Assembly: GCF_030816295.1 (NCBI RefSeq)
Contig: NZ_JAUSXV010000001.1
Coordinates: 3,534,001 to 3,598,000, forward strand
DNA length: 64,000 nt
Direction: 5' to 3'
Source: Microbacterium natoriense
Lineage (GTDB): Bacteria; Actinomycetota; Actinomycetes; Actinomycetales; Microbacteriaceae
Shown here: positions 44,667 through 53,198 of the stretch, piece after piece
Position numbering within the stretch: the stretch's first letter is position 1
How the letters are laid out: the number at the start of each line of letters is the position of its first letter
Made by a program: the position numbers and the translations under genes
Notes under the pieces: generated by a model
Told to the model about the DNA's origin: nothing
The model's input: only the letters and a program-made list of their open reading frames with translations
The model's database searches: none

Positions 44667-45527
44667 TCAGGCCGTGGGGATGACGATGAAGGGGTCGGAG
44701 CTCGGCCGTCCCGTCGGCGATCCGCCGTCCGGCTCGAGCGTCACCGCGATCGCATCGCCCGGTCGCATCTCGCCCTTCAGCTCGGCGATCGCATGGCCGC
44801 CCTCGACGGAGAAGGTACCGGCGGAGACGGCTCCGTCGCCCCGAACGAACCAGAGCTCGTAGGTGTGGCCGTCGGCGGGAGCGGCGATGTCCTCGGTGAC
44901 CAGCACCGCTCTGCCCAGCGAGGCCGACCAATGGGCGATCGCGGTCCCTCCCCCGTCGAGCGAGACGGAGGCCTGTTGCGCATCGTCCGAGCCCTCGATC
45001 TGCTCGAGAGCGACAACCGGAGCCGGACGGTCGAGGATTCCGTTCACAACGACGGTTCCCACCCCGATTCCGACGAGAAGCACGATGCAGGCGGCGAGAA
45101 CGAAGAGAAGTCGGCGTCCTCGACGGCTTCCTGCAGGCGTGCTGTCGATGTCCGACGAGGAGGGAGATGGTGCAGCCGGTTCGGCGACGCCGCTGGTGCT
45201 CAGAGTCCCGGAGCCGGCGTCTCGGTCGTCGTCTTTCTGGATCGGGCGCGCCGACCCGCGAGGCGCCTCGACATCGGCGATCGGTGTCTCCCCGTCGGCC
45301 TGGGGAGTCTCTGCGATGCGGGCGAGCAGTGCGGAGCGGATGCCGTCGGGCGGAGACACCGGCTCGACAACCGAGGCGAGAGCAGCTGCGGCATCCGCGT
45401 CGTCTCTTGCCACGCTTCGCCATTCGGGGTGAACGGCCAGCGCCGCGCGGAACCGGCGCTCTTCGTCGGGCGACAGCGCGTGCAGCGCCGCCCCTGCGGA
45501 GAGCTCCGCGAACTCCTGCTCGTTCAT
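44667..45527 (-). CDS. rskA: Anti-sigma-K factor RskA
   Basis: A 286-residue single-pass anti-sigma factor. The N-terminal cytoplasmic domain ([19 protein letters not shown], 8-26) is the RskA sigma-binding fold. A Pro/Ser linker leads to a membrane helix ([20 protein letters not shown], about 138-157) and an extracellular RskA C-terminal beta domain ([20 protein letters not shown]). In mycobacteria regulated proteolysis of RskA frees SigK. It overlaps sigK by 4 nt and would be made together with it. Confidence 0.93.
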   Translation of the reverse strand: MNEQEFAELSAGAALHALSPDEERRFRAALAVHPEWRSVARDDADAAAALASVVEPVSPPDGIRSALLARIAETPQADGETPIADVEAPRGSARPIQKDDDRDAGSGTLSTSGVAEPAAPSPSSSDIDSTPAGSRRGRRLLFVLAACIVLLVGIGVGTVVVNGILDRPAPVVALEQIEGSDDAQQASVSLDGGGTAIAHWSASLGRAVLVTEDIAAPADGHTYELWFVRGDGAVSAGTFSVEGGHAIAELKGEMRPGDAIAVTLEPDGGSPTGRPSSDPFIVIPTA

Positions 45528-46123
45528 GCCGTCACCCCCATCGCGCTGCGGAGACGAATCAGTCCGTCCCGCATCCGCGTCTTGATCGTTCCCAGCGGCG
45601 CCCCTACGAGCACCGCGATCTCGTTCTGACTGTATCCGCCGTAGTAGGCGAGGACGAGAGCCTCCCTCTGCGCCTCGGGAAGCCCCGCCAGCGCATCGAC
45701 GACCTTCTCACCCTCGATGCCCAGTTCCACCTGTTCCGCGACGCTGTCGTGCGCCACCCCGATGTCCTTGAGCCCCGCTCGCACATCGCGATCGGTGCTG
45801 GACTGCGAGGCGCGGACCCTGTCCACTGCCCGGCGGTGGGCGATGGTCATCACCCAGCTTCTTCCCTGTCCTCTGTTCGGAGCGAAGCGGTCAGCGGATT
45901 GCCAGATCTCCAGGAAGACCTCCTGCAGCACCTCTTCACTCTGAGAGCGGTTGACGAGCACCCGCAGGATGAGACCGAACACGCGGGAGGACATCATGTC
46001 GTAGAGCCGGGCGAAAGCGCTCTGATCACCCGAGGCGATGCCGACGAGGAGATCGGCGACGGCGTCGCGCGCCGTGCCGTCCTCCGGTACGTCAATCCCG
46101 TCGATGACCATCTCCACCAGCAT
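45524..46123 (-). CDS. sigK: ECF sigma factor SigK
   Basis: A 199-residue ECF sigma factor. Region 2 has [33 protein letters not shown] and [18 protein letters not shown]; region 4 has [20 protein letters not shown] with [18 protein letters not shown]. The start ATG 46123 has AGGGG 7 nt upstream; the frame is open to a GTG at 46138. With RskA next to it and DipZ in front, this is the SigK unit of mycobacteria and relatives. It is transcribed behind dipZ, so it probably drives its own operon. Confidence 0.93.
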   Translation of the reverse strand: MLVEMVIDGIDVPEDGTARDAVADLLVGIASGDQSAFARLYDMMSSRVFGLILRVLVNRSQSEEVLQEVFLEIWQSADRFAPNRGQGRSWVMTIAHRRAVDRVRASQSSTDRDVRAGLKDIGVAHDSVAEQVELGIEGEKVVDALAGLPEAQREALVLAYYGGYSQNEIAVLVGAPLGTIKTRMRDGLIRLRSAMGVTA

Positions 46124-46153
46124 GCCGCATCCCCTCACGATCCGTTGCAGGCG

Positions 46154-47866
46154 TCACCCGAAGGTGAAGGAATAGACCTGCACACCCGCGGGGATCTCGA
46201 GTGTGAACGACCCTGCGGCGACCGCATCGGCCTGCTGCAGACCGTACGACCGCGGCGTCCCGTCGACGCGGATGCTCTGCTCCGGGCCGTTCTCATCGCG
46301 TACGATCACCTCGCCCTCTCCCGCGACGACCATCCGCACCTCGGCGGCGTGGTAGTTCAGCCTGATCCTCGCGCTGCCTTCCGTGGGAGTGGCGAACTGC
46401 GTCTCGACCGTCCACTCGCCGTCGAGGGCGAAGCTGTCATCGGGTTGCGCTTGTGGGAACGAATACTCGTGAGCGCCCGCGCGATACGCCGCCTCGCCTC
46501 CGAAGTTGACGTCCTTGGACGAACCGAGGAAGGTCTCCCTCGTGGTCGACCCCACGTCGGGCGTCTCATCGACGACGTCCGTCGCGCCCGGCAACTGCAC
46601 ATCGGGATCGGCGTCTTGGAGCAGTTCGCGGATCAGCTGCTCTGTGGCGGCGTAGTTGCCCTCGCCGAACGAGATGTGCCGCACCGTGCCTTCCGCATCG
46701 ATGAGGTAGTGCGCCGGCCAGTACCTGTTGCGATAGTTCGTCCAGGTGGCGAGGTTGTTGTCGAGTGCGACCGGATATTCGATTCCGAAGTCGGCGATCC
46801 CCGCGGCGACGTTTCCCGGGTCCTTCTCGAAGGCGTATTCGGGCGAGTGGATGCCGATGACGTCCAGCCCCAGGTCACGGTAGGTCTCATCCCAGGCGAC
46901 GACGTGCGGGAGAGAGCGCTGGCAGTTGATGCACGAGTACGCCCAGAAGTCGATGAGCACGACTTTTCCGCGCAGGCTCGCCAGATCGACGGCCTGGCCG
47001 TCAGGAGTGTTGAGCCACTGCTCTATGCCCTTTATCGACGGCGCCGTGCCGCAGGATTCGAGCTCTTCTGCGCCGTTGGTGCACTTGTCGAGGTCTTTGT
47101 TCTCGTCGGTGACCAGTCCGCCGAGATCGAGGGCGTCCGACACCTCCTCCGAGTCCGCGAGCTCCTGCTGCAACGGAGAGGTGTAGTCCGGAAGCAGACG
47201 CTGCAGGGCCTGCGGCACGTTGAAGACGAGCCCGACGGCGAGAGCGATCATCGCGATGCCTGCGGCGATGCGCAACGCGCGCTCCTTGGAGCGGAAGGCG
47301 CGGATGCGCTCGATCACTCCCCGCCCAGCCAGCGCGAAGACGAGGAGCGGCACAGCGACTCCGATCGCGAACGACACCGTGAGCGCGATCGTGCCGAGAC
47401 CGATCCGCCCCGTGGACCCTGCGACGATGATCGCGGCGAGCACCGGACCTGCGCAGGGGACGAAGACGGCGCCCAGGGCCAGGCCCACACCGAATCCGCT
47501 TCCCCGGTTCTTCACCTCGCGCTGACCGAAGCGTTGGAAGGGCCGTTCCAGAATTCGCTCGAGCCTCGGCACGATCAGTCCCGTGCCGATGATCACCAGC
47601 ACCGCGATGCCGACCCAGCGGATGATGTCCTGCGGCAGGTTCAGCAGCCCGAGAAGAAGCGAGCCGCCCAGCGTCACGAGAGTGAAGCTCAGGACGAGTC
47701 CCGCGATCACCAGGTACGGCCGGCTGCGCTTCGCCGGCACGACTTGTCCGTCGAACTTCGCCGACTGGGCTCCCCCGGTCAGGAAGATGACCGGGAGCAC
47801 GGGCAGGATGCACGGCGAGATTCCGGTGATGAGCCCGCCGAGCAGGCCGATGATGATCAGGTCCAT
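46154..47866 (-). CDS. dipZ: DipZ-type CcdA/thioredoxin fusion protein
   Basis: A 570-residue membrane protein. Residues about 1-240 form a CcdA/DsbD-like electron carrier, with [14 protein letters not shown] and [14 protein letters not shown] holding the redox cysteines. Next is an extracytoplasmic TlpA-like thioredoxin domain with the active site [13 protein letters not shown] (about 315). The last 150 residues are a beta-sandwich CBM-like domain. This matches DipZ of M. tuberculosis, thought to carry reducing power to secreted proteins. ATG 47866. First gene of dipZ-sigK-rskA, divergent from the fasciclin gene. Confidence 0.92.
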   Translation of the reverse strand: MDLIIIGLLGGLITGISPCILPVLPVIFLTGGAQSAKFDGQVVPAKRSRPYLVIAGLVLSFTLVTLGGSLLLGLLNLPQDIIRWVGIAVLVIIGTGLIVPRLERILERPFQRFGQREVKNRGSGFGVGLALGAVFVPCAGPVLAAIIVAGSTGRIGLGTIALTVSFAIGVAVPLLVFALAGRGVIERIRAFRSKERALRIAAGIAMIALAVGLVFNVPQALQRLLPDYTSPLQQELADSEEVSDALDLGGLVTDENKDLDKCTNGAEELESCGTAPSIKGIEQWLNTPDGQAVDLASLRGKVVLIDFWAYSCINCQRSLPHVVAWDETYRDLGLDVIGIHSPEYAFEKDPGNVAAGIADFGIEYPVALDNNLATWTNYRNRYWPAHYLIDAEGTVRHISFGEGNYAATEQLIRELLQDADPDVQLPGATDVVDETPDVGSTTRETFLGSSKDVNFGGEAAYRAGAHEYSFPQAQPDDSFALDGEWTVETQFATPTEGSARIRLNYHAAEVRMVVAGEGEVIVRDENGPEQSIRVDGTPRSYGLQQADAVAAGSFTLEIPAGVQVYSFTFG

Positions 47867-47891
47867 GAGGTCCTCGCTTCTTGTCCTCTCC

Positions 47892-47919
47892 TGTTCGCGT
47901 CCGACCGCCGGACGGATTG
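47892..47919 (-). promoter_or_regulatory. SigK-type promoter of dipZ-sigK-rskA
   Basis: Read leftward, CAATCC-N16-CGAACA, in the 144-bp gap between dipZ and the fasciclin gene. It mirrors the rightward promoter in motif and spacing. Reported mycobacterial SigK promoters have CCATCC and CGAA-type boxes. Confidence 0.65.
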
Positions 47920-47933
47920 GATTCAGGGATTTC

Positions 47934-47961
47934 CCATCCGATGCGTCGGGGGCTCCGAACA
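47934..47961 (+). promoter_or_regulatory. SigK-type promoter of the fasciclin gene
   Basis: CCATCC (47934-47939), 16 nt, CGAACA (47956-47961), 50 bp in front of the fasciclin start. The match to the partner promoter, 15 bp away on the other strand, is exact at the -10 box. Confidence 0.7.
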
Positions 47962-48010
47962 GAGGTCGACGCCACGGAGAGGCCGTGGCTCAGTTCTGAA
48001 GGAGCTCGAG

Positions 48011-48667
48011 ATGTTCAGCACCAAGAAGAAGGTCACTGCGGCACTCACCCTCACGCTGGCGAGCGCATTCCTGCTGTCCGCGTGTTCGATGGGCGGTGCC
48101 CCTGCTGCGGAGTCGCCGAAGCCGTCGGCTGCCGAGTCGTCTGAAGCGACACCGGAGACGATGGACCCGGCCGCGAACCTCATCGGCCCCGGGTGCGCGG
48201 CGTACGCGGAGGCTGTTCCGGACGGCGCCGGTTCGATCCAGGGCATGTCGCAGGACCCGGTGGCGGTCGCAGCATCCAACAACCCGATGCTCAAGACGCT
48301 CGTCGCTGCGGTGAGCGGGCAGCTCAACCCCGACGTGAACCTCGTCGACACCCTCAACGGCAGCGAGTTCACCGTGTTCGCGCCGGTCGACGACGCGTTC
48401 GCGAAGATCGATCCCGCCACGATCGAGGCGCTCAAGACCGACAGCGCGACCCTGAGCTCGATCCTCACGTATCACGTGGTGCCCGGTCAGATCGAGCCCT
48501 CCGACATCGCAGGGATGCACACCACGGTCCAAGGAGCCGATCTCGAGGTCACCGGCAGCGGGGACGACTGGATGGTGAACGACGCCAAGATCGTCTGCGG
48601 CGGCGTGCAGACTGCGAACGCCACGGTGTACCTCATCGACACCGTGCTCATGCCCCCGGCCCAGTGA
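48011..48667 (+). CDS. Fasciclin-domain lipoprotein (MPT70/MPT83-like)
   Basis: A 218-residue lipoprotein: signal peptide with lipobox LLSAC, then a short Ser/Glu linker, and one fasciclin domain (about 70-217) with H1-type motif [15 protein letters not shown] and H2-type [15 protein letters not shown]. It is the counterpart of the secreted antigens MPT70/MPT83, which in mycobacteria depend on SigK. ATG 48011 with GGAG upstream; the frame is open for kilobases upstream but that is antisense to dipZ and sigK. Probably a cell-surface adhesion protein. Confidence 0.92.
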   Translation: MFSTKKKVTAALTLTLASAFLLSACSMGGAPAAESPKPSAAESSEATPETMDPAANLIGPGCAAYAEAVPDGAGSIQGMSQDPVAVAASNNPMLKTLVAAVSGQLNPDVNLVDTLNGSEFTVFAPVDDAFAKIDPATIEALKTDSATLSSILTYHVVPGQIEPSDIAGMHTTVQGADLEVTGSGDDWMVNDAKIVCGGVQTANATVYLIDTVLMPPAQ

Positions 48668-48733
48668 GGCGGGGTGCCGGGCTGGGGAGCTCGGCGATCT
48701 CGCCCATCGGGGGATGACGGCGAGAGGGATAGA

Positions 48734-48771
48734 GTGCCGTCGGCGACCCTCGTGTCGCCGACGGCACTTTT
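48734..48771 (+). terminator. Terminator behind the fasciclin gene
   Basis: 13-bp perfect stem (48734-48746 with 48755-48767) followed by TTTT. It ends 25 nt before the split tRNA-Lys gene. Confidence 0.85.
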
Positions 48772-48796
48772 CACTCCCACTAGACTGGAACGACAC

Positions 48797-49088
48797 GGGC
48801 CTCTAGCTCAGTTGGCAGAGCATCGGACTTCAACAAAATAGGAGCGCCTCGGGGGAAACTTCGAGGATGACACCACTCAAAGTCGGGGAACCCTCGCTGG
48901 GAGACCAGTTGGCAATCCCGAGCCAAGCCGGACGCGAGTCCGGAAGGTGTAGAGACTGGACGGGTGGCACCTACAGCGAAAGCCATGGTGAAGGGACAGT
49001 CCAGACCACGAACGCCCTTCGGGGCGGCGGCGAAAGCCGAAGTGGCAAGTTAATCCGCGGGTCGAGGGTTCGAGCCCCTCGGGGCCCA
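48797..49088 (+). tRNA. tRNA-Lys (anticodon UUU), interrupted by a group I intron
   Basis: Exon 1 is 48797-48830 and exon 2 is 49050-49088. Joined, they give a 73-nt tRNA with acceptor GGGCCTC/GGGGCCC, D-arm GCTC/GAGC, anticodon loop CTTTTAA, T-arm GAGGG/CCCTC around TTCGAGC, and discriminator A. The anticodon UUU reads AAA/AAG lysine. The anticodon stem has a weak outer pair (27-43). The intron lies between nucleotides 34 and 35, inside the anticodon; boundaries are fixed because the bases on each side differ. CCA is not encoded, unlike the two threonine tRNAs in the window. Standard tRNA scans would miss it. Confidence 0.9.
48831..49049 (+). ncRNA. Group I intron (IC3-like) in tRNA-Lys
   Basis: A 219-nt ORF-less intron ending in the expected G (49049). 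The core reads like the Azoarcus tRNA-Ile and cyanobacterial tRNA-Leu introns: GAGCCAAG, then GGTGTAGAGACTGGACGG (the P7/R region), ATGGTGAAGG, then ACAGTCCAGA (S region). P7 pairs ACTG with CAGT where Azoarcus has ACTA with TAGT, a compensatory change that supports a working fold. GCCC-TTCG-GGGC and GGC-GAAA-GCC hairpins near the 3' end fit P9-type elements. The preceding exon ends in U, as needed for the U-G splice-site pair. Self-splicing is inference. Confidence 0.9.
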
Positions 49089-49132
49089 CCGTGAAGAGCA
49101 GGATGTCGGCACCGGCAGCTAGGTTTCGATCC

Positions 49133-49594
49133 ATGAAACGCTGCGGAACATGCGGTGTCAGCAAGCCGCTCGATGAGTTCAATCGGAAGAGTTCGAGCGC
49201 CGACGGGCGTCAAGCCGTGTGCCGGGACTGCAATCGAGAATCCTCTCGTCGCTACTACGCGCGAAATCGCGAGCATCACATCGCCGTGATCCGTGCGCGC
49301 ACCAGGGCGCAGCAGGCGGCGAGCATTTCCTTCGTGTCCGAGTACCTGTCCGCGCATCCGTGCGTGGACTGCGGCGAAGCGGACCTCCGTGTTCTGGACT
49401 TCGATCATCGCCCCGGCTCACCCAAGCGAGACGACGTGATGCGGCTCGTGCGCAACGGCCACAGCATCGCCGTCATCACGAGCGAGGTCGAGAAATGCGA
49501 TGTGCGATGCCGGAACTGCCATGCGATCGTCACCTACGCTCGCATGGGGGCGAACTGGCGGTCGGCCGCGTGTGAAGCTCAAACAGCTGAATGA
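49133..49594 (+). CDS. HNH endonuclease-like zinc-binding protein
   Basis: A 153-residue protein with two parts. The N-terminus has zinc-ribbon-like pairs CGTCG and VCRDCNRES, then a basic helix. The C-terminal half has HPCVDCGEADL, VLDFDHRPG (the D-x-D-H of HNH nucleases) and CRNCHAIVTYAR (the N-C-H). Such proteins are common in actinobacteria and their phages, and some are free-standing homing enzymes. It begins 45 bp behind the intron-containing tRNA, a position that may not be accidental. ATG 49133 is chosen by domain start; an in-frame ATG at 49103 is possible. Confidence 0.8.
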   Translation: MKRCGTCGVSKPLDEFNRKSSSADGRQAVCRDCNRESSRRYYARNREHHIAVIRARTRAQQAASISFVSEYLSAHPCVDCGEADLRVLDFDHRPGSPKRDDVMRLVRNGHSIAVITSEVEKCDVRCRNCHAIVTYARMGANWRSAACEAQTAE

Positions 49595-50112
49595 TCCGCG
49601 GCGCGCGCGCGATGCCGACGCACGGCGGCCCGGTTCGCGCAGCGGACAGAGCAGAACCGCTGTCGGCCGTTCCGGGTCACGTCGACCACGACGTTCGTGC
49701 ACGGTGAGGCCTCACAGCGCGACAGGCGATCCATGCCGCGCGTGACCAGGTGCAGTGATGTTCCGACGTTGATGACCGCTCGCAGAACGTGCGGCAGCGA
49801 CTGCACGTCGTCGCGGTAGTGCAGGTGCCAGCCTTCACCATCGTGATCGGTGAGCCGCGGGTACGCGCCCACCGATGCCATCTGCAGGTTGAGCATCTCA
49901 GCCCGCCGCGCCGGATCGCTCTCGTCCACGATCCGCAACCAGTCATCGATGACCTCGCGGACCTGCGCGTGATCGTGCGGCTCGGGCGGGAACACCATCG
50001 TCATGCCGCCGTCGAGCGTTCGCGCCTCGATCCCGTCGCGGTCGGCGGGCCAGTCGTTGGCGAGGGATGCGGCCAGCAGGACCGCATACTCGCCGTAAGG
50101 GTTGAGATGCAT
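49579..50112 (-). CDS. CGNR zinc-finger protein (ABATE domain)
   Basis: A 177-residue protein. The N-terminal ABATE-type domain (1-125) is followed by a zinc finger with CEASPCTNVVVDVTRNGRQR, then FCSVRCANRAAVRRHRARA, where CANRAAVRRHR is the CGNR-type signature. Members are thought to be DNA-binding regulators. Its 3' end overlaps the HNH gene by 16 bp in opposite orientation. Divergent, at 25 bp, from a small Cys-containing protein. Confidence 0.88.
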   Translation of the reverse strand: MHLNPYGEYAVLLAASLANDWPADRDGIEARTLDGGMTMVFPPEPHDHAQVREVIDDWLRIVDESDPARRAEMLNLQMASVGAYPRLTDHDGEGWHLHYRDDVQSLPHVLRAVINVGTSLHLVTRGMDRLSRCEASPCTNVVVDVTRNGRQRFCSVRCANRAAVRRHRARAADHSAV

Positions 50113-50137
50113 AAGGCCATTACATCACGCTGGACAC

Positions 50138-50338
50138 ATGACCGCATTGCATACCCGCCCGATCCCCCACCAGGCCACCGCCGCGCACGAGCATGCATGG
50201 TTGGTCGAGTCGAGGCATCCGACGAGCGAAGGCACGGTGCTCTACGTCCGTTGCGGAGGTTGCGGCATCCGCCGCGTCGACGTGCAACAGCATCCGATGG
50301 CTCCGCCGACTGCGCTGAGCCGCCCTCTCACTCCGTGA
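50138..50338 (+). CDS. 66-residue protein with one CxxC motif
   Basis: A short frame from ATG 50138. It contains VLYVRCGGCGIRRVDV, a possible half zinc ribbon, in the middle. No family recognised. Only 25 bp separate it from the divergent CGNR gene, so a shared control region is likely; its start has no obvious ribosome-binding site and may be leaderless. It overlaps the convergent DUF1697 gene by 11 bp. Confidence 0.55.
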   Translation: MTALHTRPIPHQATAAHEHAWLVESRHPTSEGTVLYVRCGGCGIRRVDVQQHPMAPPTALSRPLTP

Positions 50339-50870
50339 GCTCTGCCAGTGTCCGAACCGTGCGCAGGTTGCGCGCGGTTCCTGCCACTCCCAGCGCTTTG
50401 TCGAGCACGGCCTTCGTGAGCTTCGAGCTGTGCACACCCGCCTCGGCGTAGTCGATCCAGAGGTCATCGCCGACGAGAGAGATCCTCTCCCCCGGCAGCA
50501 GCCGCTGCTCGAGCGCCTCGATCGCACCCGGCGCGGCAGGGCCCTCGAGGAACATCACGTGCAGGAGCTTGTCGGCCGCCGCATCCGGGAACGGGTTCTC
50601 TTCGAGGGCCGCGACCAGCTCGGCGTGGGTGCGCGCGATCACCGGCGTATCCACTCCGAAGGCAGCAGCGATCAACGCTCGCACCTCGGACCGGGCGCTG
50701 TCGATGTCTCCCGGGTCATCGCAGATGATGTTGCCGCTCGCGATGAAGGTCGACACCCCCGTGAGCGCAGTGCGCTCGCTCAGCAGCGTGCGCAGCTCGG
50801 CCATCGGGACCCGGTTGCGTCCACTGACGTTCACCGCGCGCAGCAGCAGCGCGCAGCGCTCAGAGGTCAT
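50328..50870 (-). CDS. DUF1697 family protein
   Basis: A 180-residue protein of the DUF1697 family. The N-terminus CALLLRAVNVSGRNRVPMAE is the family signature, followed by FIASGNIICDD. Function unknown; two ferredoxin-like domains are expected. It overlaps the upstream nicotinamidase gene by 4 nt, so the two are co-transcribed. Confidence 0.88.
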   Translation of the reverse strand: MTSERCALLLRAVNVSGRNRVPMAELRTLLSERTALTGVSTFIASGNIICDDPGDIDSARSEVRALIAAAFGVDTPVIARTHAELVAALEENPFPDAAADKLLHVMFLEGPAAPGAIEALEQRLLPGERISLVGDDLWIDYAEAGVHSSKLTKAVLDKALGVAGTARNLRTVRTLAELTE

Positions 50871-51448
50871 GCCTCCGAGCTCTCGACGAGCTCTGCCCCG
50901 GCGTGTGCAAGCTCGGCAAGAGCGGCCTCGCTGGGCTCGGGGGCGACACCCGCGATGAGGTCGGTCAGCACTCGAACCCGCACGCCGTGCGCGAGCGCAT
51001 CCAGTGCGGAGGCCCGCACGCAGTAGTCCGTCGCGATGCCGACGACGTCGGCGCTCAACACGCCCGCCTGCGCGAGCACCGCGCTGACGGTGCCGCCGGC
51101 ATCCGTCACGCCCTCGAACATCGAGTAGGCGGGCTTCCCCTGTCCCTTGCGGACGTGGTGGGTGACGGCGTCGGTCACGAGCAGCGGGTCGTAGTCGGCT
51201 CCGTCGGTGCCCTCGACGCAGTGCACCGGCCAGGTGTCGACGTAGTCGGGGTTCTCGGCGAAATGCCCGCCGTTGTCGCCCGTCGCGTCGTGCCAGTCGC
51301 GCGAGGCGATGATCACCTCGTAGTCGGCGGCGTGGACCTCGAGGAAGGCGGACACGGCGGATGCCACGGCATCTCCGCCGGCGACGCCCAGGGCGCCGCC
51401 TTCGGTGAAGTCGTTCTGGATGTCGACGATGAGAAGCGCTCTGCTCAT
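50867..51448 (-). CDS. pncA: Nicotinamidase (isochorismatase family)
   Basis: A 193-residue hydrolase turning nicotinamide into nicotinate for NAD salvage. Catalytic triad: Asp in LLIVDIQNDFTEGGALGV (Asp8-12), Lys in VRKGQGKPAYSMFEG and Cys in DVVGIATDYCVRASALDAL. The metal site is in SRDWHDATGDNGGHF. ATG 51448 is chosen over farther codons in the same frame, because it matches the family start. DUF1697 follows with a 4-nt overlap. Confidence 0.93.
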   Translation of the reverse strand: MSRALLIVDIQNDFTEGGALGVAGGDAVASAVSAFLEVHAADYEVIIASRDWHDATGDNGGHFAENPDYVDTWPVHCVEGTDGADYDPLLVTDAVTHHVRKGQGKPAYSMFEGVTDAGGTVSAVLAQAGVLSADVVGIATDYCVRASALDALAHGVRVRVLTDLIAGVAPEPSEAALAELAHAGAELVESSEA

Positions 51449-51493
51449 GCTTCGAGCGTACGCCCGGACGGGGCCATTCCGGGGGAAACCAAA

Positions 51494-51521
51494 AGGCCCC
51501 GTGATCTTCATCACGGGGCCT
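51494..51521 (-). terminator. Terminator behind tRNA-Thr(CGU)
   Basis: 12-bp stem with CTTC-type loop, followed leftward by TTT, 3 nt from the tRNA end. Confidence 0.8.
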
Positions 51522-51523
51522 GC

Positions 51524-51599
51524 TGGAGCCGCTTGTCAGAATCGAACTGACGACCTTTTCATTACGAGTGAAATGCTCTGCCGACTGAGCTAAAGCGGC
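51524..51599 (-). tRNA. tRNA-Thr (anticodon CGU)
   Basis: Cloverleaf on the minus strand: acceptor GCCGCTT/AAGCGGC, anticodon stem TTTCA/TGAAA with loop CTCGTAA, T-loop TTCGATT, discriminator U and an encoded CCA at 51524-51526. CGU reads ACG. Confidence 0.97.
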
Positions 51600-51650
51600 G
51601 CGATCTCCGATATTACATGGTTCGGAGCGTGCTCGCGAATCGAGCCGAGG

Positions 51651-53198
51651 TCACTCGCAACGCAAGCCGTCTTCGGGCACCGTGCCGTCGACGAGGTAGG
51701 CCTCGACGGCGCTGTCCACGCACGTGTTTCCCTTGTTGTACCCGGTGTGGCCCTCGCCGACGCGGGTGATCAGAACGCCCTCGTCGAGCTGTCCTGCGAG
51801 CGATTCCGACCACTCGTAAGGCGTCGCCGGGTCGTTCGTCGTCCCGACCACGACGATGGGAGCCGCGCCCGTGGCGTGGATCTCTCCGCGCGTTCCCGTC
51901 GGCGGGTACGGCCACACCTCGCAGGAGTCAGGGCCCTCCCAGTACGGGGCGATCGTCGGCGCGCCCTCGGCGATCTTCGCCTTCTGGGCGGCCTCGGCGT
52001 CGGGGTCGTCCTCGACCGGATAGTCCATGCAGTTGTATGCGCGGAACGCCTCGCTGGAGTTGTCGGTGTAGGCCCCGTTCTCGCGGCCGTTGTAGAAGTC
52101 GGCGAGCACGAACGCCGTCGACGGGTCGCCCTGGAGCGCCTCGTCGAGCGCCTGCGTGAGGTACGACCAGCTGTCTTCGGAGTAGAGCGCGGCGATGATG
52201 CCCGTCATGAGGGCATCGGCGCCCAGCATCCGTCCGTCGCCGTTCTTGAGCGGCGTCGCGTCGACGCTCGCGAGCAGCGCTCCGAGATCGGTCATGGCCT
52301 CGTCGACCGTGCCGCTGAACGGGCAGTCACCGGAATCGAGACAGCTCTGCATGTAGGCGCGCAGTGCCGATTCGAAGCCGAGCGCCTGCGTCGTGCCGAC
52401 CTCGAGCCCGGAGACCGCCGGGTCGATCGCACCGTCGAGCACCAGGCTGCCGACGCGGTCGGGATACAGCTCGGCGTAGGTCGCACCGAGGAAGGTGCCG
52501 TAGGAGTAGCCGAGATAGTTGAGCTTCTTGTCGCCCAGCACCGCGCGGATCAGATCCATGTCGCGCGCCGAGTTGATCGTCGTGATGTGCGGAAGGATGC
52601 CTCCGCTGTTCGCGTCGCAGGCCTCGGCGAACTTCTTGTGGGCATCGAGCAGCTCGGCTTCCCATTCCGCCGATCCTCGCGGCGAAGACGGGATCGAGTA
52701 CAGGTATTCGTCCATGTCGGCCGCGTCGTAGCACTTCACGGCGGTCGATCGGCCGACCCCGCGCGGGTCGAACCCGATCACGTCGAAGTTGTCGATCAGG
52801 TCCTGGCCGACCGCGAACGTGAGGCTGTCGTGGATGAGATCGTAGCCGCTCGCGCCCGGCCCGCCGGGGTTGGTCAGCAGAGAGCCCTTCGCGGTACCCG
52901 AGGCCTGGTGGCGTACCACGGCGAGGGTGATCTCGCCGTCGGCAGGGTTCTCCCAGTCGAGCGGAGCGGTCACCTCCGTGCAGTCGAGGCCGGCGCCGCA
53001 GTTCTCCCACGCGAGCGCCTGCCCGTAGAACGGAAGGAGGTCGTCGGCGACGCCGTCGGTGTCGGGCGCGTTGGTCGCCGAAGGCCTCTGCTCGGGGATC
53101 ATCGAGTACAGGCAGCCGGTCAGGGCGACGGATGCCGCGGCGAGGCCGGCGATCACCGACACGGCGCGGCGAAGGCGAGAAGTCGGTCGAGTGTTCAC
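51651..53198 (-). CDS. Secreted alpha/beta-hydrolase, tripeptidyl aminopeptidase type
   Basis: A 515-residue lipoprotein (signal peptide with lipobox VALTGC). Alpha/beta-hydrolase fold with oxyanion strand NPGGPGASGYDLI, nucleophile Ser in LGYSYGTFLGATYAE, and the C-terminal TAP-like domain with the Asp in VVVGTTNDPATPYEW and His in GEGHTGYNKGN. Members (SlpD/TAP of Streptomyces) remove N-terminal tripeptides outside the cell. GTG start 53198 overlaps the holB stop by 4 nt. Confidence 0.92.
   Translation of the reverse strand: MNTRPTSRLRRAVSVIAGLAAASVALTGCLYSMIPEQRPSATNAPDTDGVADDLLPFYGQALAWENCGAGLDCTEVTAPLDWENPADGEITLAVVRHQASGTAKGSLLTNPGGPGASGYDLIHDSLTFAVGQDLIDNFDVIGFDPRGVGRSTAVKCYDAADMDEYLYSIPSSPRGSAEWEAELLDAHKKFAEACDANSGGILPHITTINSARDMDLIRAVLGDKKLNYLGYSYGTFLGATYAELYPDRVGSLVLDGAIDPAVSGLEVGTTQALGFESALRAYMQSCLDSGDCPFSGTVDEAMTDLGALLASVDATPLKNGDGRMLGADALMTGIIAALYSEDSWSYLTQALDEALQGDPSTAFVLADFYNGRENGAYTDNSSEAFRAYNCMDYPVEDDPDAEAAQKAKIAEGAPTIAPYWEGPDSCEVWPYPPTGTRGEIHATGAAPIVVVGTTNDPATPYEWSESLAGQLDEGVLITRVGEGHTGYNKGNTCVDSAVEAYLVDGTVPEDGLRCE

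Noticed and set aside
45167-48667. Very long rightward open frame of over 1,100 codons
   Set aside because: Except for its last 219 codons (the fasciclin gene) it is antisense to dipZ, sigK and rskA, Arg/His-rich and without domains.
48867-49094. Short open frames inside the split tRNA-Lys
   Set aside because: They overlap the conserved intron core and tRNA exon 2 and show no coding features.
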